Below the pieces are notes generated by a model that did no database searches, was not told where the DNA came from, and was given only the letters and a program-made list of their open reading frames with translations. Of a DNA stretch of 64,000 nt, positions 35,099 through 44,321 are shown piece by piece (position 1 is the first letter of the stretch; the number at the start of each line of letters is the position of its first letter). Position numbers and translations under genes: made by a program. The DNA lies in assembly GCA_020160935.1 (NCBI GenBank), contig JAIUPL010000014.1, positions 88,396 through 152,395 of the forward strand, read 5' to 3'. This DNA is from Bacteroidota bacterium (lineage in GTDB: Bacteria; Bacteroidota; Bacteroidia; Chitinophagales; Saprospiraceae).

Positions 35099-36637
35099 AT
35101 GTCTATTTCATTACGCATCACCCTTCTGATGGTGTTGTTTCTCGGATTTACCCGATGCGACAAAACGCCTGTCAACCCCGCACTGGAGCCTTACAATGAA
35201 ACTGCTCTTGATGCCAATGGCGGTACCTGGAAAACATATATTCTGTCCAGCGGAAGCGAACTCACGGTGCCGGCTCCCGAATTGAGCAGTTCGGATTCCT
35301 ATACTGCCGAACTGGCCGACCTGAAAGCCAAAATGGCTGCTGCCACTTCCGAACAAAAAGAAGCCGCCCGCTTCTGGGGCAGCAACGGAGTGCTGCGCTG
35401 GCATGAGATTGCCCGCGAACTGGCCGCTGAATACAACGCTGCACCAAAAGTAAACCCTGATGGTACGTACCCTGTCCCGGACGTAAACAACCCGACCAAC
35501 TATCCGCGTTTCCCGTTTGCCAATCCGCCTTATACATCCCGTGCCCTGGCGCTGCTGGCCATCGCACAATACGACGCACTGGTGACGGCATGGAATTACA
35601 AATTTCAGTACACACGCCTGGCGCCATATAAAAACGACAACAGCATTCAGCCGCTGATTCCGGCCAACGACCTGCCCTCCTACCCTTCCGAAGATGCTGT
35701 GATCGCTTACGCTTCGAGCGAAGTATTGAAATTCCTGTTCCCGGGTGAAAAGGAATTCCTCACTGCACAGGCAGAAGAACACAAGGAAAGCCGCTTGTGG
35801 GCCGGCGCCAATGTGCAAAGCGACCTGGATGCTGGTGAAGCCCTCGGCAAACTCGTGGCAGAACGCGTGATCGCCTATGCCAAAACCGACAAAATGGGCC
35901 AGGCCAACAACCAGGCCGGTGTAACGCAACTCCGCTCGGATGCTACGGCTCGTGGTATTACCGAACAATGGACCAGCCGCGATATTCCATCGCGCCCGCC
36001 CATGTTGCCTTTCTTTTTCAATGTAAAAACCTGGAATTTCGATCAGGCTACCATGATTGCCGACCGCCCGGCGCCTCCTCCTGCTATTGGCAGCGCAGAC
36101 TTTAACAAGGCGCTCGACGAACTGCGAGGCTTTTCAAAAAGCCGCACGCGCGAGCAGCAACGCATTGCCAACTACTGGGCGGATGGCACGGGCACCTACA
36201 CACCACCAGGACACTGGGATCGCAAGGCTGCCGAATTGATTTACGAGAAACAAATGAATGAAATTCGTTCGGCTCGCGTTATGGCCCTGTTGAATGCGGC
36301 TATGGAAGACGCCGGCGTCGTTTGCTGGGATACCAAATACTACTACTTGTTGCCGCGCCCGAGTGAAGTAGACCCGAGTATTGAAACCTGCACTGGTATT
36401 CCCAATTTCCCTGCCTACACTTCTGGCCACTCCACATTCTCGGGCGCAGCGGCCGAAGTACTGTCGCACCTGTTCCCTGAAAAGAGCACTGAATTGCAAA
36501 ACATGGCAAAAGAGGCATCCGAATCTAGGATTTATGGGTGTATCCACTACCGGTTCGACTCGGAAGTGGGCCTTACTTCGGGTAAAAAAGTGGGGCAATA
36601 TGCTGTGCAGCGTGCTCTGACAGACGGAGCGGAATAA
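35099..36637 (+). CDS. Vanadium haloperoxidase-like PAP2 phosphatase lipoprotein
   Basis: 512 residues. N-terminal lipoprotein signal (LLMVLFLGFTRC). The PAP2/vanadium-dependent peroxidase active site is complete: KYYYLLPRP (K-x6-RP), TSGHS, and SRIYGCIHYRFDSE. Members are periplasmic or surface acid phosphatases or haloperoxidases; which one applies cannot be told from sequence. ATG 35099 is taken because it creates the signal; longer in-frame starts overlap the preceding gene in another frame. A terminator follows after 23 bases. Confidence 0.88.
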   Translation: MSISLRITLLMVLFLGFTRCDKTPVNPALEPYNETALDANGGTWKTYILSSGSELTVPAPELSSSDSYTAELADLKAKMAAATSEQKEAARFWGSNGVLRWHEIARELAAEYNAAPKVNPDGTYPVPDVNNPTNYPRFPFANPPYTSRALALLAIAQYDALVTAWNYKFQYTRLAPYKNDNSIQPLIPANDLPSYPSEDAVIAYASSEVLKFLFPGEKEFLTAQAEEHKESRLWAGANVQSDLDAGEALGKLVAERVIAYAKTDKMGQANNQAGVTQLRSDATARGITEQWTSRDIPSRPPMLPFFFNVKTWNFDQATMIADRPAPPPAIGSADFNKALDELRGFSKSRTREQQRIANYWADGTGTYTPPGHWDRKAAELIYEKQMNEIRSARVMALLNAAMEDAGVVCWDTKYYYLLPRPSEVDPSIETCTGIPNFPAYTSGHSTFSGAAAEVLSHLFPEKSTELQNMAKEASESRIYGCIHYRFDSEVGLTSGKKVGQYAVQRALTDGAE

Positions 36638-36660
36638 GCGCCACTGCTTTATATTTCACG

Positions 36661-36707
36661 ATCCCGAATTTTGGTTAAAACCAGGATTCGGGATTGTAAT
36701 TTTTTTT
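36661..36707 (+). terminator. Intrinsic terminator after the PAP2 gene
   Basis: ATCCCGAAT and TGGTT pair with AACCA and ATTCGGGAT, followed by about ten T. Confidence 0.88.
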
Positions 36708-36716
36708 GGGGGGGGT

Positions 36717-36890
36717 AATTTCCTGCGTAGAGTAATTTCCCGCAGATTTGCGCAGATTTTCCCGCAGATTTACGCTGATCGTAGAGTACACTAAAACATT
36801 GACTAATAATAATTTGTGTACTCTACGATCAGCGTAAATCTGCGGGAAAATCTGCGCAAATCTGCGGGAAATTACTCTACGCAGGAAATT
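36717..36890. repeat. Perfect 74-bp inverted repeat with GTAGAGTAC core and CGCAGATTT units
   Basis: 36717-36790 is the exact reverse complement of 36817-36890, with a 26-nt loop. Arms contain CGCAGATTTGCGCAGATTT-like units, a GTAGAGTAC/GTACTCTAC pair next to the loop (36781 and 36818) and a second GTAGAGTAA farther out. More GGAAAT-ACTCTACG units follow to 36914. The rest of the gap to 37189 shows no clear gene. Confidence 0.96.
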
Positions 36891-37189
36891 ACTCTACGGG
36901 AAATAACTCTACGCCGGAAATAACGCAGTCAGAATCAACTTGCCTGATCGAAAAAGTTCCGGGTCGAAAAATTCAGGATGTCTCATATTTGACTTTTTCC
37001 CGGACAGGATATTTCGGTTTTTGAAAATTTCACTGAAATGTGGAAAAGATCCTGTTTTTTTGTCCAACTATACACGCATTATAACGTTTTAATTCGTTCT
37101 GATTCCTGCAAATGCCGAACACGCTTTGCAACAACTTGAGCGTCAGATTTGATGACCGGCAGTTTTTTAAGGGACTAACTATAGACACT

Positions 37190-40063
37190 ATGCACGACTA
37201 CGCACCACCCAAGAGTAATATTTTCCACACGATCACAGGCGACCCGATTCATGTGCAGATGCACACCCTCGCCAATGGGCTCCGACTCTTCCTGTCCGTC
37301 AATAAAAACGAACCGCGTGTATTTACAGAAATAGCCGTACGAGCAGGCAGCAAGCACGACCCGGCAGATACAACCGGCCTGGCCCACTATTTTGAACACA
37401 TGATGTTTAAGGGCACCGACCGACTGGGCTCGCTGGACTGGCCTCGCGAAAAGGCCCTGCTCGATCAGATAGAAGTCAAGTTTGAAGCGCACCGTACAGA
37501 ACAAGACCCGGCCAAAAAAGCGGAATTATACGCAGAAATTGATCGCCTGAGTTTTGAGGCCGCCAAATTTGCTGCTGCCAATGAATACGATAAATTAGTA
37601 AGTGCCATCGGCGCCAAAGATACCAATGCCTACACCTGGGTGGAGCAAACGGTTTATGTAAACGATATCCCGTCCAACGAACTGGAACGCTGGTTTGCCC
37701 TGGAATCCGAACGCTTCCGCCGCCCTATCCTGCGCCTGTTTCATACCGAACTGGAAACCGTTTTTGAGGAATACAATATCAGCCAGGACCGCGACTTCCG
37801 CAAAACCATGAAGGCCATACAGGAAGTGCTGACTCCCACGCACCCGTATGGAACCCAAACCACGCTGGGCCGCGGTGAAGACCTGAAAAACCCGTCACAG
37901 ACGAATATTTACAGGTTTTTCGAACGCTATTACATTCCCAACAACATGGCGATTGTCATGGCAGGCGATTTCGATCCGGAGCAAGTGCTGCATTTGGCTG
38001 AAAAACATTTCGGTCATTTTCAGTCCAAACCCGTACCGGAGTTTCACTTTGCCCCGCAGCCCGCCCTGAGCACCCGCACCCGCCGCGATGTGTATGGGCA
38101 GGAGCCTGCCTGGCTGGAAATGGCCTGGCGCCTGGATGGCGCACGCTCTGAGGATGCCCTGTTGCTCCCGATGGTAGCAGGTATTTTGCACAATTATCAG
38201 GCGGGTCTGTTCGACCTGAATATTACGCAGAAACAGCGACTGCTCGAAGCATTTGCCTATCCGCGTACTATGGAAGATTTCAGCAGCCTGATTCTTCAAG
38301 CCAAACCACGTGAAGGCCAATCACTAGAAGAAGTCGAGGATATTTTGCTGGAACAAATCAGGCATCTACAAAATGGAGAATTTGAAGACTGGCTGCCTGC
38401 CGCCGTGTTGAAAGACCTGAAATTGTCGGAAACCAAAGAGTTCGAAAAAAATCAGGGTCGCGCCAGTGCACTCACCAACGCTTTTATCCTGGGTATATCC
38501 TGGGAAGAAATCGTACAACGCTGGAAGAAACTCGAAAAAATTACCAAGGCCGATATTATGGCCTTTGCTAAAAAACTGATCCGCACCGACAACTACGCGG
38601 TGGTGTACAAACACCATGGCGAAGACAAGTCCGTGATGAAGGTAGACAAGCCTCCCATCACTCCAATCGAGGTAAACAGAACGGATATGTCGACGTTTGC
38701 GCAGGATTTTTTGCAAAAAAGCGCTACCGACATCGAACCCGTGTTTGTAGATTTCAAGTCGGCCATCAAAACATCGAGGCTATCGAAAAACCTTCGTTTG
38801 CGTGCCGTACATCAGCCGGACACACAATTGTTCCGCCTGTATTATACTTTCGATATGGGGCGTTTGAGCGATCGGAAACTGAGCCTGGCAGCCTCTTACC
38901 TGCCATTTCTCGGCACTTCCAAATACACTGCTTCAGAAATGCAGCAGGCATTTTACCGACTCGGCGTACATTTTTCCACCAACTGCCAGGACGACCATTT
39001 TTACGTGACGTTGACAGGATTGCAGGAATCGTTTGAAGCAGGCGTACAATTAATGGAACACCTGCTGGCCGACATGCAGCCCAATCCGGAAGCCTTGCAG
39101 AATCTGGTGACTGATATTTTACAGCGCCGTCAGAATGATAAAAAGGACAAACGCGTCATCATGTCAAAAGGCCTGTTGAGTTTCGCCAAATATGGGGCTC
39201 TCTCGCCATTTACCGACAAAATGAGCAAGGAACAATTGTCGGACCCGGCACTGGCAACAGAACTGATCGACCTGTTGAAAGGAATAAGCACCTATCAGCA
39301 CGAGATATTTTATTGTGGCCCGCGTACAGCGCGCAGCATATTGCCTGTTTTGAAAAAACACCATCCGGTGCAGGATAAACTGAAGGCGCCAGTTCCGGCC
39401 CGAAAATTCCCGGAAATAGGCGTTAAAAAGGACAAGGTTCTTTTTGTACACTTCCCGATGGTGCAGATCGAAATGATGCTGCTTTCCAAAGGAACGCCGA
39501 AATTCAACCTGGCTGAATACGTTTTCAGCGAATGGTACAACCAGTATTTCGGCTACGGGCTTTCGTCGATTGTGTTTCAGGACATCCGTGAATCGAAGGC
39601 GCTGGCATATTCGGCCTACACCTTTGCCGCCAATCCGTCGCGCAAAAACCGCGCTCATTTCCTGCAATCGTACATCGGAACGCAACCCGACAAGTTGTAT
39701 GAAGCGGTGGAGGCTTTCCAGACGATCCTGGAAAACATGCCCGTTTCACTGCCTCAAATGGAAAACGCGCGGCAGAGCGTACTACGCCAGATTGCGTCGG
39801 GCCGCATCAAAAAGCCGGATCTGTACTGGACCTGGCGCGCCAACCGCGACAAAGGTTTTCCGAACCACGACCTGCGCGCCGATATTTACCACACCCTGGA
39901 AAAATCGGACGCTGCCGACCTGATTCACTACCAGCAACGCCACATCAAAGGCCGGAATTACACCTGGCTGATTCTGGGCGACCGCTCACGCATCGATTTT
40001 AAATTCCTGAAAAAAATCGGAAAGGTGCAGGAATTGAGCCTGGAGGAGATTTTTGGGTATTGA
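37190..40063 (+). CDS. M16 (insulinase/pitrilysin) family metallopeptidase
   Basis: 957 residues, full-length two-halved M16 peptidase that degrades peptides in a closed chamber. Inverted zinc motif HYFEH (His66, Glu69, His70) with the downstream acidic ligand region ETVFEEYNISQDRD-like (about residue 180). The C-terminal half holds the R/Y substrate-binding element around FGYGLSSIVFQDIRESKALAYSAYTF. No signal peptide is apparent. ATG 37112 is in frame and would add 26 residues without family character; ATG 37190 is preferred. It stands alone between two hairpin elements. Confidence 0.9.
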   Translation: MHDYAPPKSNIFHTITGDPIHVQMHTLANGLRLFLSVNKNEPRVFTEIAVRAGSKHDPADTTGLAHYFEHMMFKGTDRLGSLDWPREKALLDQIEVKFEAHRTEQDPAKKAELYAEIDRLSFEAAKFAAANEYDKLVSAIGAKDTNAYTWVEQTVYVNDIPSNELERWFALESERFRRPILRLFHTELETVFEEYNISQDRDFRKTMKAIQEVLTPTHPYGTQTTLGRGEDLKNPSQTNIYRFFERYYIPNNMAIVMAGDFDPEQVLHLAEKHFGHFQSKPVPEFHFAPQPALSTRTRRDVYGQEPAWLEMAWRLDGARSEDALLLPMVAGILHNYQAGLFDLNITQKQRLLEAFAYPRTMEDFSSLILQAKPREGQSLEEVEDILLEQIRHLQNGEFEDWLPAAVLKDLKLSETKEFEKNQGRASALTNAFILGISWEEIVQRWKKLEKITKADIMAFAKKLIRTDNYAVVYKHHGEDKSVMKVDKPPITPIEVNRTDMSTFAQDFLQKSATDIEPVFVDFKSAIKTSRLSKNLRLRAVHQPDTQLFRLYYTFDMGRLSDRKLSLAASYLPFLGTSKYTASEMQQAFYRLGVHFSTNCQDDHFYVTLTGLQESFEAGVQLMEHLLADMQPNPEALQNLVTDILQRRQNDKKDKRVIMSKGLLSFAKYGALSPFTDKMSKEQLSDPALATELIDLLKGISTYQHEIFYCGPRTARSILPVLKKHHPVQDKLKAPVPARKFPEIGVKKDKVLFVHFPMVQIEMMLLSKGTPKFNLAEYVFSEWYNQYFGYGLSSIVFQDIRESKALAYSAYTFAANPSRKNRAHFLQSYIGTQPDKLYEAVEAFQTILENMPVSLPQMENARQSVLRQIASGRIKKPDLYWTWRANRDKGFPNHDLRADIYHTLEKSDAADLIHYQQRHIKGRNYTWLILGDRSRIDFKFLKKIGKVQELSLEEIFGY

Positions 40064-40156
40064 TGGCTTTGCGCAGCGTTGGTAGATGGGGTTGCGGGTG
40101 AAACGAATGTTACCAGATTTGAAAGAATTTCATCCCCTTATCCGCTATTTTAAAAA

Positions 40157-40281
40157 AACACGTGTGTACTCTACGCTTTGTGGCCTTTGTGCATCCTTGG
40201 TGGCCTTTGTGGTTAATAATTTTTTACCACAAAGGCCACCAAGGATGCACAAAGGCCACAAAGCGTAGAGTACACGTGTTT
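40157..40281. repeat. Inverted repeat with CTTTGTGG units and GTACTCTAC core
   Basis: Arms 40157-40213 and 40225-40281 (about 57 bp, one 2-base insertion) separated by about 11 nt. Here GTACTCTAC is on the outside of the left arm (40166-40174, pair 40265-40273) and GTGGCCTTTGTG units are inside. It ends 3 bases before the GNAT stop. Confidence 0.94.
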
Positions 40282-40283
40282 CC

Positions 40284-40799
40284 CTAAAAGGATTTCAGTT
40301 CATACACCAGCAAATTGTCCTCCATCCCGGTTTGCCGAAACCCATTTCGCTCCAGCACGCGTACGGACGCCAAATTCTCGGGATGCACCACCCCTTCAAC
40401 GGTTTTTGCCTGCATGTCGGCAAAAGCATACTGAACCACTTTTTCGAAGGCCTCCTGCATGTACCCTTGCCCCTGAAAATTGGGGTGCAGTGCATATCCA
40501 ATCTCCGCTTTGTCCCTTTCCGGGTCGAGGTTCCACAGGCAAATGGTACCGATGAGTGCCGGGTTGTCTTTCAGGGAAATAACCCAGAAAACGGATTTGC
40601 CTTGCACTCCAGCATCGATCAGTGTTTGGATAAACTGCCGGACTTCCTCCACATTTTCAGGCTTTTTCCGATCGATATACCGATTCATGCCCGGGTCGGT
40701 ACGTTGAAAAAACAGTGCGCGGTCGTCATCGAGGGCAATGGGGCGCAATTGCAGGCGCTCGGTTTGCAAATATGGGAAGGGCGAAAAACTCAGGTACAT
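40284..40799 (-). CDS. GNAT N-acetyltransferase, RimJ/RimL-like
   Basis: 171 residues. Begins with the TERLQLRPIALDDDRALFFQRT strand typical of Acetyltransf_3. The acetyl-CoA loop is HPNFQGQGYMQEAFEKVVQYAF (in parts, about 110-130), then ENLASVRVLERNGFRQTG. The family acetylates ribosomal protein N-termini, antibiotics or small amines; substrate unknown. The DUF1801 gene lies 7 bases upstream, suggesting one transcript. Confidence 0.88.
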   Translation of the reverse strand: MYLSFSPFPYLQTERLQLRPIALDDDRALFFQRTDPGMNRYIDRKKPENVEEVRQFIQTLIDAGVQGKSVFWVISLKDNPALIGTICLWNLDPERDKAEIGYALHPNFQGQGYMQEAFEKVVQYAFADMQAKTVEGVVHPENLASVRVLERNGFRQTGMEDNLLVYELKSF

Positions 40800-40806
40800 G
40801 GCAGTG

Positions 40807-41229
40807 TTATTTTTTGCGTCGGCGGCTTTTTTCCAGGTGCATCAGTTCATTTACTTCGGCGGCTTCGAGCAGCAGGTTTCTTAACTTTTCAAGGTGCTGC
40901 CGAAGTTCCTGCGCAGCATAAAATCTTTTGGTGAATACCTGCTTGCGTGTTCCCCGATCGAGGTATTGATCTTCATCAGCCAGTAAATAGCCGTTCTGAA
41001 AGCCGAATTCCACGCCATCCCACACGCTGCTGCCCCAGGAAACGGCGCCCGGCCAGATAAAACACAGTCCCCCGTAACGCCGGAAAAAAGGCACGTTGAA
41101 CGACAGGTGTTCTTCCACGCCCGGCACACATTCGTACACGAGGTCGCGCAGCATTTCCACCATTTCCAGTTGGGCGCCCGGGAGGAAGTCGAGCAGTTCG
41201 CCTACCGACTGAAAACGGACGTTTTGCAT
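40807..41229 (-). CDS. DUF1801 (YdhG-like) domain protein
   Basis: 140 residues with ELLDFLPGAQLEMVEMLRDLV, VPGVEEHLSFNVPFFRRYGGLCFIWPG and VEFGFQNGYLLADEDQYLDRG, the layout of DUF1801/YdhG proteins of unknown function. ATG 41229 is preferred because AAAAGG lies 5 bases ahead; an ATG at 41253 would overlap the divergent gene. The C-terminus is basic (EKSRRRKK). Confidence 0.75.
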   Translation of the reverse strand: MQNVRFQSVGELLDFLPGAQLEMVEMLRDLVYECVPGVEEHLSFNVPFFRRYGGLCFIWPGAVSWGSSVWDGVEFGFQNGYLLADEDQYLDRGTRKQVFTKRFYAAQELRQHLEKLRNLLLEAAEVNELMHLEKSRRRKK

Positions 41230-41272
41230 TTGCCTTTTTTCTTTATTTTGCATGAACAAAAATAGGAAAAAC

Positions 41273-41986
41273 ATGAACCGCGTCGACCGGCTGATGGCAA
41301 TAATTACCCATTTGCAATCCAGAAAATATCGCTCGGCCGCACAGTTGGCCGAGCATTTCGGCATCAGTGTGCGCACCGTATTCCGCGACCTGAAGGCCAT
41401 GCAGGAAATAGGTGTCCCGATTGGATTCGAGGCCGGGCAAGGTTATTTCATCGTGGGCGGTTTTTTCCTGCCGCCTGTGTCGCTGACAGCGGAAGAAGCC
41501 AACGCACTGGCACTGGCCGAGCCGCTGGTGCTGCGTTTTGCCGACAAGGAAACGGCACAGCACGTGGGGACCGCGCTGGCCAAGATCAAAATGGTTTTAG
41601 GGAAATCGCAACAGGATAAATTAGACGAAATACAATCCAAAACATTAACTTATATTCCAAAAACATACGAACATATGATTCCGGACACCAATTACCTGTC
41701 TGTGATTCAAAGTGCCATCGTCAGTAAAAACATCCTGCAACTCGACTATCAAAACATGAATGGTGAGCAAAGCAGCCGCCAGGTAGAACCCATCGGCCTC
41801 ACTTTTTACTCGCTCAACTGGCATATGATCGCCTGGTGCCACCTGCGCAACGAGTACCGCGATTTTCGCACCTCGCGTATTCTAAGCCTCCGGCCTTCAT
41901 TGATGCCATTTCGCAAAACCGATCATATCAGCATGCACGAATACATTCGGGAAATAGATAAAACCGTCGATCAGGAATTCATTTAA
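41273..41986 (+). CDS. WYL-domain transcriptional regulator with N-terminal helix-turn-helix
   Basis: 237 residues. HTH_11 domain about 1-60 (RSAAQLAEHFGISVRTVFRDLKAMQEIGVPI). WYL domain about 130-215, the signature being LNWHMIAWCHLRNEYRDFRTSRI, followed by a C-terminal extension. WYL domains sense ligands, often nucleic-acid derived. ATG 41273 has AGGAAAAAC ahead; ATG 41252 is an alternative. It is divergent from DUF1801/GNAT and upstream of the SRPBCC gene, possible targets. Confidence 0.9.
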   Translation: MNRVDRLMAIITHLQSRKYRSAAQLAEHFGISVRTVFRDLKAMQEIGVPIGFEAGQGYFIVGGFFLPPVSLTAEEANALALAEPLVLRFADKETAQHVGTALAKIKMVLGKSQQDKLDEIQSKTLTYIPKTYEHMIPDTNYLSVIQSAIVSKNILQLDYQNMNGEQSSRQVEPIGLTFYSLNWHMIAWCHLRNEYRDFRTSRILSLRPSLMPFRKTDHISMHEYIREIDKTVDQEFI

Positions 41987-42056
41987 ACCCGAATAACCAC
42001 TGACATAAGGCTGTCACTGATGGTCATTTCCTTTGCCGTATCAAAAAAAATAAACC

Positions 42057-42485
42057 ATGAGCAAAGGATTTATCGCCCGCAAAACCATCACAATTCACGC
42101 CCCGCTTGCTGCCGTTTGGAAAGGCCTGACCGACCCTGAAGAAGTCAAAAAGTATTTCTTCGGTACGCAACAACACACTACCTGGCAGCCCGGCACGCCT
42201 ATTCGTTTCACCGGAGAATGGGAGGGCAAACCGTATGAAGACAAAGGCACCGTCCTGAAATTCGAACCCCTCAAAATGCTCCGCTACGACTACTGGAGCA
42301 ACTGGTCGGGCGACGCGGATGTGAAGGAAAACTACCAGGTTATTACCTATCGCATTGCGCCCAAGGGAAACAGTACGCTGCTCACCATACAGCAAAGCAA
42401 CATTCCTACGCTGGACAAAAAAATCCATTCGGCGCAGACCTGGGGCGTGCTGATGAAAAGCCTGAAGGAACTTTTAGAAGGGTGA
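42057..42485 (+). CDS. SRPBCC/AHSA1-like ligand-binding protein
   Basis: 142 residues with the START-like helix-grip pattern: KTITIHAPLAAVWKGLTDPEEVKKYFFG, ITYRIAPKGNSTLLTIQQSN and a C-terminal helix WGVLMKSLKELLEG. The family binds hydrophobic ligands or regulates Hsp90-like proteins; role unknown. It lies 70 bases after the WYL regulator. Its stop codon is directly followed by a heptamer palindrome. Confidence 0.86.
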   Translation: MSKGFIARKTITIHAPLAAVWKGLTDPEEVKKYFFGTQQHTTWQPGTPIRFTGEWEGKPYEDKGTVLKFEPLKMLRYDYWSNWSGDADVKENYQVITYRIAPKGNSTLLTIQQSNIPTLDKKIHSAQTWGVLMKSLKELLEG

Positions 42486-42671
42486 AGTGGTGAGTAGTGA
42501 GTGGTGAGTAGTGAGTAGTGAGTGGTGAGTAGTGAGAACCGACTTCGAGTACACCTGTTTCCTTTCAGCATACGTTATAGGATAAATTAAAAAGATGTGG
42601 TGTACTCTAAGTCGGTTCTCACTACTCACCACTCACTACTCACTACTCACTACTCACCACTCACCACTCAC
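42486..42671. repeat. Inverted repeat of GTGAGTA/GTGAGTG heptamers
   Basis: Left arm 42488-42555, right arm 42599-42671. Ten or so 7-bp units per arm, then GAACCGACTT and GAGTACACC / GGTGTACTC next to the loop, a degenerate form of the GTAGAGTAC core. It ends one base before the next ATG, so the usual ribosome-binding position is repeat DNA. Confidence 0.95.
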
Positions 42672-42672
42672 T

Positions 42673-43230
42673 ATGGGAAAATTTCACGAATACATCCAAC
42701 CCGCTCACGCTGAATTCATTCGCAAACAGCACCTGTTCTTCGTAGGGACGGCGCCGTTGAGCGCAGAAGGGCATATCAACATTTCACCCAAAGGCATGGA
42801 CACCTTTCGACAGTTGTCGGAAAACCAGGTTGCTTACCTCGATTTTATCGGCAGCGGCAACGAAACATCGGCGCATACGCTCGAAAACGGGCGCATCACT
42901 TTCATGTTCTGCTCGTTTCAGGGGCCGCCCAATATCCTGCGTTTGTATGGAAAAGGGCGAAGTGTGCTGCCCGATGCGCCGGAATGGAGCAAATACATTT
43001 CCCTGTTTGGAGAGTTTCCCAACGTCCGGCAAATCATCGTGGCCGATATTCACCTCGTTCAAACCTCCTGCGGCTACGGTATTCCGCTGTACGACTATGT
43101 GGAAGAACGGCAAATCATGTCGCAATGGGCCGCCAAAAAAGGAACAGACGGACTGCAGGAATACATTCAGGAAAAAAACCTGCGTAGCATCGACGGACTT
43201 CCCACAGATTATGCTTTGAAAAATGAATAG
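42673..43230 (+). CDS. Pyridoxamine 5'-phosphate oxidase-like FMN-binding protein
   Basis: 185 residues of the split-barrel flavin fold: FIRKQHLFFVGTAPLSAEGHINISPKG, YLDFIGSGNETSAHTLENGRITFMFCSFQ and a C-terminal region with VQTSCGYGIPLYDY. Members are small flavoprotein oxidoreductases; substrate unknown. ATG 42673 follows the repeat arm by one base. An upstream in-frame ATG (42595) would add residues encoded by heptamers (SLLTTHYSLLTTHHS), an annotation trap. It overlaps the next gene by 8 bases. Confidence 0.87.
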   Translation: MGKFHEYIQPAHAEFIRKQHLFFVGTAPLSAEGHINISPKGMDTFRQLSENQVAYLDFIGSGNETSAHTLENGRITFMFCSFQGPPNILRLYGKGRSVLPDAPEWSKYISLFGEFPNVRQIIVADIHLVQTSCGYGIPLYDYVEERQIMSQWAAKKGTDGLQEYIQEKNLRSIDGLPTDYALKNE

Positions 43231-44287
43231 CGAACTCGCACATATCGCCCGGTATCGGCTTCAAAACCAACAGATTGTACAATCCTCCATCCAGACCATC
43301 GGCGAGATGGCCGCCTGGATGGGCGCCACGCAGGCGCAGGACTACACGCACGGCAAATGGGCGTTCGGGCTTCGATTGCCACATACCACCGACGCCGATG
43401 TAGAAGCCGCCATCGACCGCAGCGACATCATCCGGACGCATGTGCTGCGCCCTACCTGGCATTTTGTGGCGGCGGAAGACCTGCGCTGGATGCTGGCTTT
43501 GTCGGCCCCGCAAATCAATACCGTCATGGCCACTTACAATGTTTCATTGGGACTGGACCAGCACACTTTTGAGCACTCGAAAGCCATCATGGCAAAATCC
43601 CTGGAAGGAGGCCGCCAACTGACCCGCGAAGAGATCATGACCGACCTGGAGCGCGCCGGTATTGCCACCGACAGCCTGCGCGGCAATCACCTGATGATGC
43701 GCGCCGAAATCGACGGCCTGGTGTGCAACGGCTCGCGCCGGGGCAAACAAATTACCTATGCCCTGATCGACGAACGCATACCCAAAAGCAAAATGCTGGA
43801 CAAACCCGCTGCGCTGGAAGAACTGGCGCGGCGCTATTTCCGCAGCCATGCACCTGCCACGTTGCACGACTATCAATGGTGGTCGGGCCTGAAAATGCCG
43901 GACGCGCGGGCCGGACTCGAAGCCATTCAGCCGGAATTGGTGTCGGAAACCATCGGAAAACAAACGTTCTGGATGCCCAACGATTTCAAGGCAAGCGATG
44001 CGGACACATCGGGGCCGTTTCTGCTGCCTGCATTCGATGAATATTTAGTGAGTTATCGCGACCGGGCGGCATCGCTCGATGGGTCGAAAAAAGCCCAGGC
44101 CATTACCGGAAACGGCATTTTCAAACCCGTTGTGCTGCATCATGGCTGGGTGCATGGAGTATGGCAGCGCACTTTTTTGAAAAAAAGACTGGCTATGGAA
44201 TACACCTGGTTTGAAAACGGAGTGGCGGCTAATTTGCTGGAAACCGCGCACCGGCGGCTGGCGACGTTTTATGGGCTGGATATGTAA
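43223..44287 (+). CDS. AlkZ-like winged-helix DNA glycosylase family protein (HTH_42)
   Basis: 354 residues with three winged-helix-like parts. The GATQAQDYTHGKWAFGLR segment (about 34-52) carries a Q-x-Q motif, which in AlkZ glycosylases positions the catalytic water; HVLRPTWHFVAAEDLRWML and the C-terminal DEYLVSYRDR region are typical. AlkZ unhooks DNA crosslinks, often giving self-resistance to genotoxins. No biosynthetic cluster is seen nearby, so the substrate is open. Coupled to the FMN protein by an 8-base overlap. Confidence 0.82.
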   Translation: MNSELAHIARYRLQNQQIVQSSIQTIGEMAAWMGATQAQDYTHGKWAFGLRLPHTTDADVEAAIDRSDIIRTHVLRPTWHFVAAEDLRWMLALSAPQINTVMATYNVSLGLDQHTFEHSKAIMAKSLEGGRQLTREEIMTDLERAGIATDSLRGNHLMMRAEIDGLVCNGSRRGKQITYALIDERIPKSKMLDKPAALEELARRYFRSHAPATLHDYQWWSGLKMPDARAGLEAIQPELVSETIGKQTFWMPNDFKASDADTSGPFLLPAFDEYLVSYRDRAASLDGSKKAQAITGNGIFKPVVLHHGWVHGVWQRTFLKKRLAMEYTWFENGVAANLLETAHRRLATFYGLDM

Positions 44288-44321
44288 GTGATGTGACGCG
44301 GATTTTTTGGGGAAAAATCTT

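Noticed and set aside
42595..42672. N-terminal extension of the FMN-binding protein
   Set aside because: Encoded by the inverted heptamer array; the family start is at 42673.
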